Program-made: the position numbers and the translations under genes
Source: Actinomycetes bacterium
Lineage (GTDB): Bacteria; Actinomycetota; Actinomycetes; JAHEKZ01
Assembly (NCBI GenBank): GCA_024644345.1
Contig: JAHELE010000008.1
Span: 1-46,776, forward strand
Reading direction: 5' to 3'
Length of the DNA stretch: 46,776 nt
Notes under the pieces: generated by a model
Told to the model about the DNA's origin: nothing
Databases searched by the model: none
The model's input: the letters and a program-made list of their open reading frames with translations, nothing else
Part shown: positions 8,344 through 17,698 of the stretch, one piece after another
Layout of the letters: every line of letters begins with the position of its first letter
How positions within the stretch are numbered: the stretch's first letter is position 1

Positions 8344-9974
8344 CCGCATCGACCCGTCTCACTGATGTGACGGGGGGCGAGGTGGTGGTGGCTGCGCTTG
8401 CTGCGCACGACGTGCGTGTGGTCTTCGGCATCCCTGGCACGCACAACTTGTCGGTCTTTGACGCGCTGACCCGCTACGGCATCCGAACCGTCGCGACCAC
8501 CCACGAGCAAGGGGCGGGCTACGCCGCCGACGGCTACGCACGCACATCCGGGCGTCCAGGTGTGGCGGTGGTCACCAGTGGCCCGGCGGTGTACAACGCA
8601 GCGACCGCGGTGGCGCAGGCCTACTCCGACTCCATCCCGATGTTGTTGGTCAGCCCCGGCATGCCGCGCACGTTGCCGACCGGTGGGCCCGGCTCGGGTT
8701 ACCTGCATGAGGCGAAGGACCAGTCCGGCGCCATGGACCGAATCGCCGCGCGATGCATCACGCCGACGACTCACCAGCAGATTGCTGACGCCGTGGCCGA
8801 GGCCTTCACGTTCTTCAACGCTGGACGTCCACGCCCGATTCACCTCGAAGTGCCTCTCGACCTGCTTGACGAGGTCGGCGAAGCACACCTGGTCAGGGCA
8901 GAGCCCCGGCCGAGTCTGGCGGCCGCACCGGGCGATATCGAGAAGGCGGTGCAGCTTCTCGCGTCTGCTGCACGACCGATGATCATCGCCGGTGGAGGCG
9001 CCAATCGTTCCGGAGCCGAGCTGTTGGCCGTAGCGGAGTCCCTCGGTGCCCCCATCGCCACGACCATCAACGGGACGGGTGCCATCGACAGCGATCACCC
9101 GCTGTCGCTGGGTGCGCGCTTGGGTACGCCGTCGGTCGTCGCCGCGGCCGACGATGCGGACGTGCTTCTCGTGGTGGGCGCGGAGCTCGGAAACTCCGAC
9201 ATGTGGCAGGGAATGTTGGCACCTCGCGGTCACGTCGTCCGTGTCGACATCGACGTGGAGATGGCGGCGGTGAACATCGAAGCCGACACGATGCTGGTGG
9301 GCGACGCCTTGACCGTCCTGTCGCAGATGCAGAGTGCTCTCGCTGAACGCGGCCACGACGCTCGAGGCACCTCACCCCGTGTCGAAGAGCTTCGATCGGC
9401 TGCCGTTGCCGAGGCGTCCGCCGCTGGTGCGCGCTGGCGTCCGTGGATCGATGCGATCGACGTCGGACGCGGGCCGGATGCCGTGGTCGTCACCGACAAC
9501 GCCATGTCGGTCTACTTCGGCACGATTGGTGTGCTGCCGATGCATCGGGCGGGCAGCTTTCACTTTCCGACCGGCTTCGGCACCCTCGGGTTCACCGTCC
9601 CGGTCGCGGTGGGCTCTGCGCTCGCAGCACCCGACCGCCAGATCGTGGGGATCAGCGGGGACGGCGGGTTGCTGTTCACCGCCACCGAGCTCGCGGTCGC
9701 TGCCGCGGAGCAGCTTGCGATGGCCATCGTCGTCTTCGACAACAGCGGCTACGGAGAGATCAGGGCCGAGATGCTCGAGCGGGACGAGAAGCCGACGGCA
9801 GTCGACGCACCGCCACGCGACCTTGTGCTGCTCGCTCAGGCTCTCGGTGCCCGGGGTTTGCGGGTCGACTCGCCCCACCAGCTGGTCGAAGAGCTACGTC
9901 GCTCGGCGTCCTACCCGGGTCCGTCGGTCCTGGTCGTCTCCGAACCTGCTCCTCCGGAAGGATCACCGCGGTGA
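8337..9974 (+). CDS. Thiamine-diphosphate-dependent enzyme (acetolactate synthase / 2-oxoacid decarboxylase AruI-like)
   Basis: THEQGAGYAADGYAR (catalytic Glu), GDGGLLFTATELAVAAAEQLAMAIVVFDNSGYGEI ThDP motif; overlaps the SDR stop. Confidence 0.82.
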   Translation: MVTASTRLTDVTGGEVVVAALAAHDVRVVFGIPGTHNLSVFDALTRYGIRTVATTHEQGAGYAADGYARTSGRPGVAVVTSGPAVYNAATAVAQAYSDSIPMLLVSPGMPRTLPTGGPGSGYLHEAKDQSGAMDRIAARCITPTTHQQIADAVAEAFTFFNAGRPRPIHLEVPLDLLDEVGEAHLVRAEPRPSLAAAPGDIEKAVQLLASAARPMIIAGGGANRSGAELLAVAESLGAPIATTINGTGAIDSDHPLSLGARLGTPSVVAAADDADVLLVVGAELGNSDMWQGMLAPRGHVVRVDIDVEMAAVNIEADTMLVGDALTVLSQMQSALAERGHDARGTSPRVEELRSAAVAEASAAGARWRPWIDAIDVGRGPDAVVVTDNAMSVYFGTIGVLPMHRAGSFHFPTGFGTLGFTVPVAVGSALAAPDRQIVGISGDGGLLFTATELAVAAAEQLAMAIVVFDNSGYGEIRAEMLERDEKPTAVDAPPRDLVLLAQALGARGLRVDSPHQLVEELRRSASYPGPSVLVVSEPAPPEGSPR

Positions 9975-11179
9975 GCGCACACCACTCCTACCTCGAGCTG
10001 ACCTGGACCGACGAGGTCACGGGCATCAAGGGCTACGTCGTGATCGACACCCTGAGCCGCGGTGTAGCCGGTGGGGGCCTCCGCATGCGTGATGGCGTCA
10101 CCTTGGACGAGGTGCGCGACCTCGCACAGGCGATGACCCTGAAAGAGGCAGTCGTCTACTCGCCGGGGGATCGGTACATCCCGCTCGGCGGTGCGAAGGG
10201 TGGCATCGACTGTGACCCCTACGACCCGAGGTCCCGTGAGGTGCTCGGTCGGTTCGGCCGGGCCATGAAGCCGCTGATCGAGGCGCTCTTCGCCACGGGA
10301 GAAGACTTCGGCGTTCGCCAGGACGTGATCGACGAGGTCTTCGCCGAGGAAGGCATCCGCTCGTCGGCCGAGTCGGCTCTCGCCCTGGTCGACGACGGAG
10401 CCGATGCCGCATACGAGCGGCTCAAGGCGGCCTTCTCCCAGTCAGTCGACGGGATCGGCCTCGGTGAGCTGGTCGGCGGCTACGGCGTCGCTGAGACCGC
10501 GCTTGCGGCGCTGGCGTTCCGAGGTTGCGACATCCGCTCCTCAACCGCCGTCATCCAGGGGTTCGGCTCGATGGGAGGCGCGACGGCGCGCTACCTCGCG
10601 GCCGCAGGCGTGCGGGTTGTCGGCATCTCAGACCGCGAGGGGTTCGTCTACAACCCACGCGGTCTTGACGTCGAGCAGCTGCTGGCCACCCGCGATGTGT
10701 TCGGGGTCATCGACCGGTCTGTTCTCAGGGCAGACGACGAGATTCGCCCGGCTGATGACTGGATCGGCATCGAGACGGACGTCCTCGTTCCGGCTGCCAT
10801 GTCGTACGTCATTGACTCCGGCAACGTGGGTCAGGTGCGCGCCGGCGTCATCTGTGAGGCGGCGAACGTGGCGACCCTCCCGGACGCTGAGGCCGAGCTC
10901 GGTAGGCGCGGCGTGACGATCGTCCCTGACTTCGTGGCCAACGTCGGAACGAACGCGTGGTGGTGGTGGATCGCGTTCGCCGACATCGAGCCGAGTGCGG
11001 ACAGCTCCTTCGCCAAGATCAGCAGCGTTCTGCGCCCCCTCACCCGCGAGCTGCTCGAACGGGCCCGTCGAGATGGGGTCTCGTCCCGTGAGGCTGCCAA
11101 GCTGATCTCAGAGGAGAAGCGTGCTCTCGTGGCCGAGCACTACCCCACCTCGGTCAAGTCAGCCGCGGTGGTGCGCTGA
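9971..11179 (+). CDS. Glu/Leu/Phe/Val dehydrogenase family amino acid dehydrogenase
   Basis: GGGLRM...MTLKEAV...PLGGAKGGID and VIQGFGSMGGATARYLA Rossmann motif; GTG start, 4-nt overlap with upstream gene. Confidence 0.87.
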   Translation: MSAHHSYLELTWTDEVTGIKGYVVIDTLSRGVAGGGLRMRDGVTLDEVRDLAQAMTLKEAVVYSPGDRYIPLGGAKGGIDCDPYDPRSREVLGRFGRAMKPLIEALFATGEDFGVRQDVIDEVFAEEGIRSSAESALALVDDGADAAYERLKAAFSQSVDGIGLGELVGGYGVAETALAALAFRGCDIRSSTAVIQGFGSMGGATARYLAAAGVRVVGISDREGFVYNPRGLDVEQLLATRDVFGVIDRSVLRADDEIRPADDWIGIETDVLVPAAMSYVIDSGNVGQVRAGVICEAANVATLPDAEAELGRRGVTIVPDFVANVGTNAWWWWIAFADIEPSADSSFAKISSVLRPLTRELLERARRDGVSSREAAKLISEEKRALVAEHYPTSVKSAAVVR

Positions 11180-13278
11180 TGTCGACATCGGGCGATGCCG
11201 ATCGACTCATCGAACGGCATGCCGCGCTGGAGGCTCTGTTCGCTCCCACGAGCGTTGCCGTGATCGGAGCGAGTGACGACATCCGCAAGTGGGGCAACTG
11301 GCTGGCCAAGGGGGCGCTGGCCGGACCGGTACCGGTCCATCTCGTCAATGCCAGGGCGGATGTCGTGCTGGGCCTGCCGGCAGTGCCTTCTCTGGTCGGG
11401 GCGGGGCTGAGCGCAGACCTTGCCGTCGTCGCCGTACCCGCGGCGGCCTTCGAGTCAGCCGTCGACGACGCCTTGGCGGCCGGCGCCAGAGCCATCGTGG
11501 GCATCAGCGCTGGGCTTGGCGAGTCGGGTGCTGAGGGGCAGGCCCGCGAGCGCGCGGTGGTCGAGCGTGTACGCGCGGCCGGCGCAGTGCTTCTGGGGCC
11601 GAACTGCTTGGGGGTGTTCGACGCCTCGTCCGGACTGTCCTTGACGTCCAACCCGCTGCCGCTCGGTGATGTCGCGTTCATCTCGCAGAGTGGAAATCTT
11701 TCGCTCGAGCTGGCGCAGCTGCTGTCCGACCACGGCCTCGGGTTCTCCCGGTTCGCCAGCTTGGGCAACCAGGCCCACCTGGATGCCGCTGATCTCGTCG
11801 AGGCGAGCGCTTCCCATGACGGCACCGACGTCATCGCGGTCTACTGCGAAGACTTCCGCGACGGCCGACGCTTCGCGCAGGTGGCACTGGACGCCCGGCG
11901 CCGCGGCAAGTCGGTCGTCCTGCTGACGGTCGGCGCGAGTGAGGCGTCGGCTCGGCAGGCGTCCTCGCACACGGCGTCATTGGTGTCCCCGTCCGACGTG
12001 GTGGATGCCGCCTGCGCGGCCGGTGGGATCGTGCGCGTGAACACGCCCTCGCAGATGGCCGACGCGATTGCGTTGCTTCGCAAGAACCCGGCCGCCTCCG
12101 GCCGGCGAGTTGCGATCATCACCGATGGAGGGGGACACGCGTCGATCGCCGCCGACGTCGCCGAGTCCGTAGACCTCGAGGTTGTGCACTTCTCGGCTGG
12201 TCTGGCGTCGACGGTGGCGGCCGAGCTTCCCGCTGCCGCTACCAGCGTGAACCCGATCGACGTGGCAGGTGGCGGGGAGCAGGATCTCTCGTGCTTCGGC
12301 AGGATCACCTCGTCGGTCCTGGCCAGCGGCGAGGTGGACGCCATGGTGGTCAGTGGCTACTTCGGTGGCTACGGACAGTACGGTCCGGCGCTGGCCGAGC
12401 TGGAGGTGCAGACCGCGACCGCCCTCGCGGCGGCCGTGGGTGCGCACGGCCGGCCCTTGCTGGTGCACTCGATGTTTCCGCAGAGCCCGGCGGCGACAGA
12501 GCTCCGTGCACACGGGGTGCCGGTCTACCGGACGATCGAGGGCGCCATCGGCGCGCTCAGCGAGACCGCGGGCGTCGGCCCTGCCACCCTCGAGCCGCTC
12601 CCCGATCCAGAGCCGCCGCTGGAGGGTTTCGGCTACTGGGAGGTCCGGTCAGCGTTGATGGATGCCGGCGTGGCGTTCCCCGAGGCCCATCTCGTGTCGA
12701 CACTTGATGAGTTCGAGCGTGTGGTGCCGGTTGTGACGTACCCGGTGGTGCTCAAGGCCATGGGTCTGCTGCACAAGACCGACGTCGGCGGCGTCCGGCT
12801 GGGGATCGCTGACGCCGATGAGCTGCGCGCTGAGTACGGCGCGATGGTCGAGCGGTTGGCTCCACCGGCGGTCACCATCGAGCAGATGGTCGACACGGGG
12901 GCTGGGGTTGAGCTGATCGTCGGCGTGCGACGTGATGAGAGGTTCGGGCCGGTCGCGATGGTTGGTGGTGGGGGGATCCTCACCGAGGTGCTCGACGATG
13001 TCGCCACGTCCCTGGCGCCGATGGATGCCGACAGGGCGCTGCAGCTGCTGACGTCCCTGCGGTCGTCGGCCCTGCTCCATGGTGTCCGCGGCCGACCTGC
13101 GGTCGACCTGCAGGCGGTCGCTGAGCAAGTGGCCGCGATCACTCGCTTCGCCTCCGCCCACCCCGAGATCAAAGACTTCGAGGTCAACCCACTGCTCGCT
13201 ACCGCGAATGGTGCGGTAGCGCTCGATGCACGAGCGATCGCCATCGGCGACGTCGACCATCACATCAAGGAGACATAG
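11179..13278 (+). CDS. Acetate--CoA ligase family protein (ADP/NDP-forming acyl-CoA synthetase)
   Basis: SVAVIGASDDIRKWGNW CoA-binding domain, FISQSGNLSLEL succinyl-CoA-synthetase-like domain, ATP-grasp (VVLKAMGLLHKTDVGGVRLGI). Confidence 0.87.
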   Translation: MSTSGDADRLIERHAALEALFAPTSVAVIGASDDIRKWGNWLAKGALAGPVPVHLVNARADVVLGLPAVPSLVGAGLSADLAVVAVPAAAFESAVDDALAAGARAIVGISAGLGESGAEGQARERAVVERVRAAGAVLLGPNCLGVFDASSGLSLTSNPLPLGDVAFISQSGNLSLELAQLLSDHGLGFSRFASLGNQAHLDAADLVEASASHDGTDVIAVYCEDFRDGRRFAQVALDARRRGKSVVLLTVGASEASARQASSHTASLVSPSDVVDAACAAGGIVRVNTPSQMADAIALLRKNPAASGRRVAIITDGGGHASIAADVAESVDLEVVHFSAGLASTVAAELPAAATSVNPIDVAGGGEQDLSCFGRITSSVLASGEVDAMVVSGYFGGYGQYGPALAELEVQTATALAAAVGAHGRPLLVHSMFPQSPAATELRAHGVPVYRTIEGAIGALSETAGVGPATLEPLPDPEPPLEGFGYWEVRSALMDAGVAFPEAHLVSTLDEFERVVPVVTYPVVLKAMGLLHKTDVGGVRLGIADADELRAEYGAMVERLAPPAVTIEQMVDTGAGVELIVGVRRDERFGPVAMVGGGGILTEVLDDVATSLAPMDADRALQLLTSLRSSALLHGVRGRPAVDLQAVAEQVAAITRFASAHPEIKDFEVNPLLATANGAVALDARAIAIGDVDHHIKET

Positions 13279-13284
13279 CCGGTC

Positions 13285-14463
13285 ATGGACTTCAGCTACA
13301 CCCCTGAGCAGCAGCACCTGATGGCTCGGGTTCGTGAGCTCGCCACCTTCATCGAGCCATTTGAGCTCGAGTGTGAGATGAACAACGGGCTCACAGACCA
13401 GGCGCACACATCGATCCGCCAAGCTGTGCTCGACGCTGGCCTGCAGGCGGTCAACATGCCCAAGGAGTGGGGCGGTGCCGGGCTCAGCACCATGGAGCAG
13501 ATCCTGTACCACGAGGGTCTGGGTCGGTTGACGAACGCACTGTGGGACACGGTGTGGCGGCCGGCCAATGCGCTGAAGGCGTGCACGCCTGAACAGCGTG
13601 AGCGATACCTGCTGCCAGGCATCCGCGGCGAACGACGAGACGCCATCGCCGTCACCGAGGAGCACGCCGGCTCCGACCCGCTGGCCATGACCACCACCGC
13701 CAAACGCGAGGGTGATCGCTACGTGATCAACGGTGAGAAGTGGTTCGTCACCGTCGGAGACGTGGCTGACTTCATCCTGACGTTGGCCTGGGTGGATGAC
13801 CGGCCGACGCTCTTTATCGTCGATCGCGACACGCCGGGGCTATCGGTCAAACGCACTCCCAAGTACACCCACACATTTGTGTACGAACACCCCGAGTTCG
13901 TCTACGACAACGTCGAGGTGGGCCAGGGGCAGATCCTGGGCGAGATCGGTCAGGGCTACGACCTGATCCGCGACTGGTTCGTCGAAGAGCGACTGATGAT
14001 CGGGGCGCGGACGGTAGGAGCGGCCACCCGCGCGATCGAGGAGTCAGTCGACTTCGCCACCGGTCGTATCCAGGGCGGTGGTCCGTTGGTCACGCACCAG
14101 CTGATCCAGGCGATGCTGGCCGACATGATCGTCGACACCACCGGTGCCCGCACGCTGGTCTACCAGGTGGGCTGCGAGATCGACGCGGGTCAGCTCGACC
14201 GCAAGACCCTGCACGCCAAGGCCGCGGTCGTGAAGCTGGCCGCGTCCGAGGCAGCAGGTCGGGTGGTCGACCGAGCCGTCCAGATCCACGGAGGGCGCGG
14301 CTACATGCGCGACTTCGCCGTCGAGCGCCTGTACCGCGAGCTGCGGGTCGACCGTGTGTGGGAGGGCACCTCTGAGATCCAGCGCCTGATCATCGGCAAC
14401 GAGATCGCCAAGCGAGGAGTCGCCGGACTGCTGACGTTCCCCAGCCAGGAGCCCGCCGCCTGA
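13285..14463 (+). CDS. Acyl-CoA dehydrogenase
   Basis: MPKEWGGAGLS, VTEEHAGSDPLAMTTTAKR, VERLYRELRVDRVWEGTSEIQRLIIGNEI. Confidence 0.92.
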   Translation: MDFSYTPEQQHLMARVRELATFIEPFELECEMNNGLTDQAHTSIRQAVLDAGLQAVNMPKEWGGAGLSTMEQILYHEGLGRLTNALWDTVWRPANALKACTPEQRERYLLPGIRGERRDAIAVTEEHAGSDPLAMTTTAKREGDRYVINGEKWFVTVGDVADFILTLAWVDDRPTLFIVDRDTPGLSVKRTPKYTHTFVYEHPEFVYDNVEVGQGQILGEIGQGYDLIRDWFVEERLMIGARTVGAATRAIEESVDFATGRIQGGGPLVTHQLIQAMLADMIVDTTGARTLVYQVGCEIDAGQLDRKTLHAKAAVVKLAASEAAGRVVDRAVQIHGGRGYMRDFAVERLYRELRVDRVWEGTSEIQRLIIGNEIAKRGVAGLLTFPSQEPAA

Positions 14464-14470
14464 CCTGGGC

Positions 14471-14884
14471 TCAGAAGGCGATGCCGGCGGCTTCGTCGGC
14501 TTCGAGCGCGCCTTCGATCAGCGCGATCTCGTCAGTGGTGAGTGGACGCGAGCGGCCAGTGGCGGTGTCGCGGGGGACTACGACGGCCCCGCCCTCGGCG
14601 GCCAGTGACCCGTCCGGCTTCAGGACGACCTCACGACTGCGGACACTTGACCTGCCGAAGCCCACCACGCGACTGCGGACCGTCACCTCGCCGTCGTCCT
14701 GGGTCACCTCGTTGCGGAAGTCGATGTCGACATGGGCAAGGACGAAGTCGAGTGCTTCGGGGCCGAACAGCGCGACCATGACGTTGTCGCGTGCCTCTTC
14801 GAAGTAGTTGAGGTAAACGGCGTTGTTCACGTGCTGGTAGGCGTCCATGTCTGCCCACCGCACCCGAATAGTGACCTGTTCCAT
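14471..14884 (-). CDS. Acyl-CoA thioesterase (hot-dog fold, 4-hydroxybenzoyl-CoA thioesterase-like)
   Basis: VRWADMDAYQHVNNAVYLNYFEEAR motif; start trimmed to MEQVTIRV. Confidence 0.85.
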   Translation of the reverse strand: MEQVTIRVRWADMDAYQHVNNAVYLNYFEEARDNVMVALFGPEALDFVLAHVDIDFRNEVTQDDGEVTVRSRVVGFGRSSVRSREVVLKPDGSLAAEGGAVVVPRDTATGRSRPLTTDEIALIEGALEADEAAGIAF

Positions 14885-14894
14885 CCGGGTGACC

Positions 14895-15806
14895 TTACTG
14901 GGCGAGCTGTACAGCCATCGCCGAGATGTCGCTGGGGGTGACCCGACAGCAGCCCCCGACCAGACGAGCACCTTCGGCGGTCCAGCGGCCGACGGGGAAG
15001 ACCGCAGCGGACTCTGCGCTCACCCACGCGCGGTTGGCGGCGTCCCATCCCTCACCGCTGTTTGGGTAGATCACCACGGGCTTGCCCGACAGCGCTGCCG
15101 TCGCTACCGCCTCGGTGGCGTCGCTGGGTGTGGAGCAGTTGACCCCGAACGCGAACACCTCGTCGACATCGTTGACCATGGTGGCGATGTCGACCAGAGG
15201 CTCACCTGATCTCGTGCGTGATCCTTCGATCGACACCGACACCCAGGAGTCGATTCCCGTGCCGTCGATCTCTGTCAGCACGGCCTCGACCTCGTACGCG
15301 TTCGGCAAGGTCTCGAAGGCCAGGACGTCGGCCCCGGCACTGGCCAAGATCTCGAGTCTGGGACGGTGGAAGTCCCTCAGCTCGCCGACGCTGAGCCCGT
15401 ACCGGCCGTGATACTCCGAGCCATCGGCGAGCATGGCCCCATAGGGGCCGAGCGAGGCGGCCACCCAGGTGGGGCGGCCGGACACCTCGGTTGCGGCTTC
15501 GCGGGCCAGGGACACACCTCTGCGCATGAGCTCGACGGTGTCTGCTCGCTCGATTCCGTGCGCCGCGAACCCGTCGAACGTTGCTTGGTAGGTCGCGGTC
15601 GTTGCCACCTCTGCTCCGGCAGCGAAGAAGGCGCGATGCGCGTCCACGATCGCAGCAGGTTGGTCGATCAGCATCTGTGCTGACCACAGATCACCGGAGA
15701 TGTCGTGACCGAGCAGCTCAAGCGTCGTGGCGAGCCCACCGTCGATCAGAACGGGGCGACGCATGAGCGTCTGTCTCAGCGACGTGGCCGGTACGAGGGA
15801 GGACAT
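14895..15806 (-). CDS. mmuM: Homocysteine S-methyltransferase
   Basis: LIDGGLATTLELLGHDISGDLWSAQML, FGVNCSTP and VGGCCRVTPSDISAM zinc-binding motifs. Confidence 0.85.
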   Translation of the reverse strand: MSSLVPATSLRQTLMRRPVLIDGGLATTLELLGHDISGDLWSAQMLIDQPAAIVDAHRAFFAAGAEVATTATYQATFDGFAAHGIERADTVELMRRGVSLAREAATEVSGRPTWVAASLGPYGAMLADGSEYHGRYGLSVGELRDFHRPRLEILASAGADVLAFETLPNAYEVEAVLTEIDGTGIDSWVSVSIEGSRTRSGEPLVDIATMVNDVDEVFAFGVNCSTPSDATEAVATAALSGKPVVIYPNSGEGWDAANRAWVSAESAAVFPVGRWTAEGARLVGGCCRVTPSDISAMAVQLAQ

Positions 15807-15846
15807 CTGCTCAGGATAGGGATCCCCATTCAGACCCTCGGATGCG

Positions 15847-16863
15847 CTAGTCGCGGGTCTGACTCGCCTCGTAGTCCGCCTGTGCACTGTCGTAGATGCG
15901 CTGCAGAGTGGGGTCGGTGTGTCGCCCGGTGGCGCGGGACGCGCGGTAGGCGGCGGCTTGGGCGGCCCGCTCGGCCAACCGTTCCTCGACCTGGTCGGAA
16001 TGGTCGGGGTAGTCAGCTAGGACGAAAGAGGGAAGCGCGTCTCGAATGCGTCTGGCGACGTCGACGGTGCGGACCACCTTGCCGGCAGCGGTGCTGCTCT
16101 CCGCGGTGTACTCCCACCACACGTGGATGGCGTCGCCTGCGATGGTGACGGCTGCGTCCGCGGGAACGTGGTCGAGCACGAGCGCGGTGACGTGCGGAGC
16201 GAGGACGTCGGAGGCGAATCGGCTGTCGGCCGAGTGCACCGAGTGGCGCACTGCGAAGGCCATCGACTCGGTGTCCCAGCTGGTTCCCGGATCGTCGATG
16301 CCGCGCCGACTGTTGGGAAGGATCGCCAGTTCTGGCAACCAGCTTCCGGGGAGCTGGGCCATGCCTCCGGCCCATCGGCGCACCCCCGCATCGGGGGAAC
16401 GGAACGGTCGAGGACCGTTCGGCGGAAGGGTGCTGTTGTCCGAAGGTGAGGCGTTGCTGGCACGTCCGACCGCGTCACCGATGGCGTCGGCGGCAGCCCG
16501 CGAGAGCCCCGCGGCCAGTGTGCTCAGCAATCCGTCCGTCATGGAGGACGACGCGAGCAGAGAGCTGCCACCCAGCAGCTCGCCCTCGCCGTCGACGTCC
16601 CCGAGGGGAAGCGACGGAGGCGGCGCGGTCTGGGTCAGGACGGCGACCCCATCGGCGATGGAGTCGTCAGGGCCGCTCGTGCTCGCACACCACAACACCG
16701 AGCGACGCGAACCCTTGTCGTCCCCGAGCCGCCACGCATGCAGATTTGGCAGGGCCGCCGCCGTCCGGATCACGGCGGAGTGTGCCCATAGGTCGACCAG
16801 TGGTTTGGCCGCTGTCCACTCACCGGTCCAGCACGGGGAGTCATCGGGCGGGTACATGGGCAT
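15847..16863 (-). CDS. Hypothetical protein
   Basis: Long ORF with plausible start MPMYPPDD; no recognised domain motif. Confidence 0.6.
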   Translation of the reverse strand: MPMYPPDDSPCWTGEWTAAKPLVDLWAHSAVIRTAAALPNLHAWRLGDDKGSRRSVLWCASTSGPDDSIADGVAVLTQTAPPPSLPLGDVDGEGELLGGSSLLASSSMTDGLLSTLAAGLSRAAADAIGDAVGRASNASPSDNSTLPPNGPRPFRSPDAGVRRWAGGMAQLPGSWLPELAILPNSRRGIDDPGTSWDTESMAFAVRHSVHSADSRFASDVLAPHVTALVLDHVPADAAVTIAGDAIHVWWEYTAESSTAAGKVVRTVDVARRIRDALPSFVLADYPDHSDQVEERLAERAAQAAAYRASRATGRHTDPTLQRIYDSAQADYEASQTRD

Positions 16864-16966
16864 CCCTGGGTCGTGAGCGCGGGTCCTGGTGGAATCTCGA
16901 CAGGTCAAGGCGGCTCCTTGACGGTCGACTGTCGCAGGGGCGATGGCCGGGGGGTACCTTCGAGCG

Positions 16967-17698
16967 ATGAGTGTGGCGCCAGGCGAGGACCTCGGGACGG
17001 TACTGGGGGTGTGGGCACACCCTGACGACGAGGCCTATCTGTCGTCCGGGCTGATGGCGCAGGCAGCCGCGGCGGGCTCACGGGTCGTCTGCGTCACCGC
17101 GACTCGAGGCGAGGGCGGCTCGCTCGACCCCGAGAGGTGGCCGCCACAGACGCTCGGCGAGGTGCGTACCGGTGAGCTGCAGAGATGCTTGTCCATGTTG
17201 GGGGTCCAGGAGCACGTCTTTCTCGACCTGCCGGACGTGGACTGGCACACCCCGTTGGACGACGTGGGTGCCGAAGAAGTGGCCTCGATCATGGCCGAGG
17301 TGGGTCCTGACACCGTTCTCACCTTCGGGCCTGACGGCATGACCAACCATGAGGGCCACAAGTCGGTGAGTGGGTGGGCGACCGACGCTTTCCATCGTCA
17401 CGCACCGATCGGTGCCCGCCTCTTCTACGCCGTGCAGTCGACCACCTGGGGTCGGGAGTTCCTGCCTTCGCTCCGGGAGCTTGGTGCTTTCCGAGAAGGT
17501 GCAGAGCCTCCCGTCTTGCCCGATGAGGAAATCGATCTTGATCTGGTCCTCACCGGCGATTTGCTCGAGCTGAAAGTGGCGGCGATCCGTGAGCACGAAA
17601 GCCAGGTCGCGGGGCTCATCACGGCGTTCGGTGAGACCGAATGGGCCCGGGCGATGGCTCGTGAGTCGTTCCGACTGGCCGAGTCGAGGACCGAATGA
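16967..17698 (+). CDS. PIG-L family deacetylase
   Basis: VWAHPDDEAYLSSG metal-binding motif, TRGEGGS, TFGPDGMTNHEGHKSVS. Confidence 0.88.
   Translation: MSVAPGEDLGTVLGVWAHPDDEAYLSSGLMAQAAAAGSRVVCVTATRGEGGSLDPERWPPQTLGEVRTGELQRCLSMLGVQEHVFLDLPDVDWHTPLDDVGAEEVASIMAEVGPDTVLTFGPDGMTNHEGHKSVSGWATDAFHRHAPIGARLFYAVQSTTWGREFLPSLRELGAFREGAEPPVLPDEEIDLDLVLTGDLLELKVAAIREHESQVAGLITAFGETEWARAMARESFRLAESRTE

Noticed and set aside
9443-9970. N-terminal 176-codon extension of the Glu/Leu dehydrogenase ORF (track start 9443)
   Set aside because: Overlaps the ThDP enzyme in another frame with Arg-rich nonsense; GTG 9971 has an SD and the correct family N-terminus
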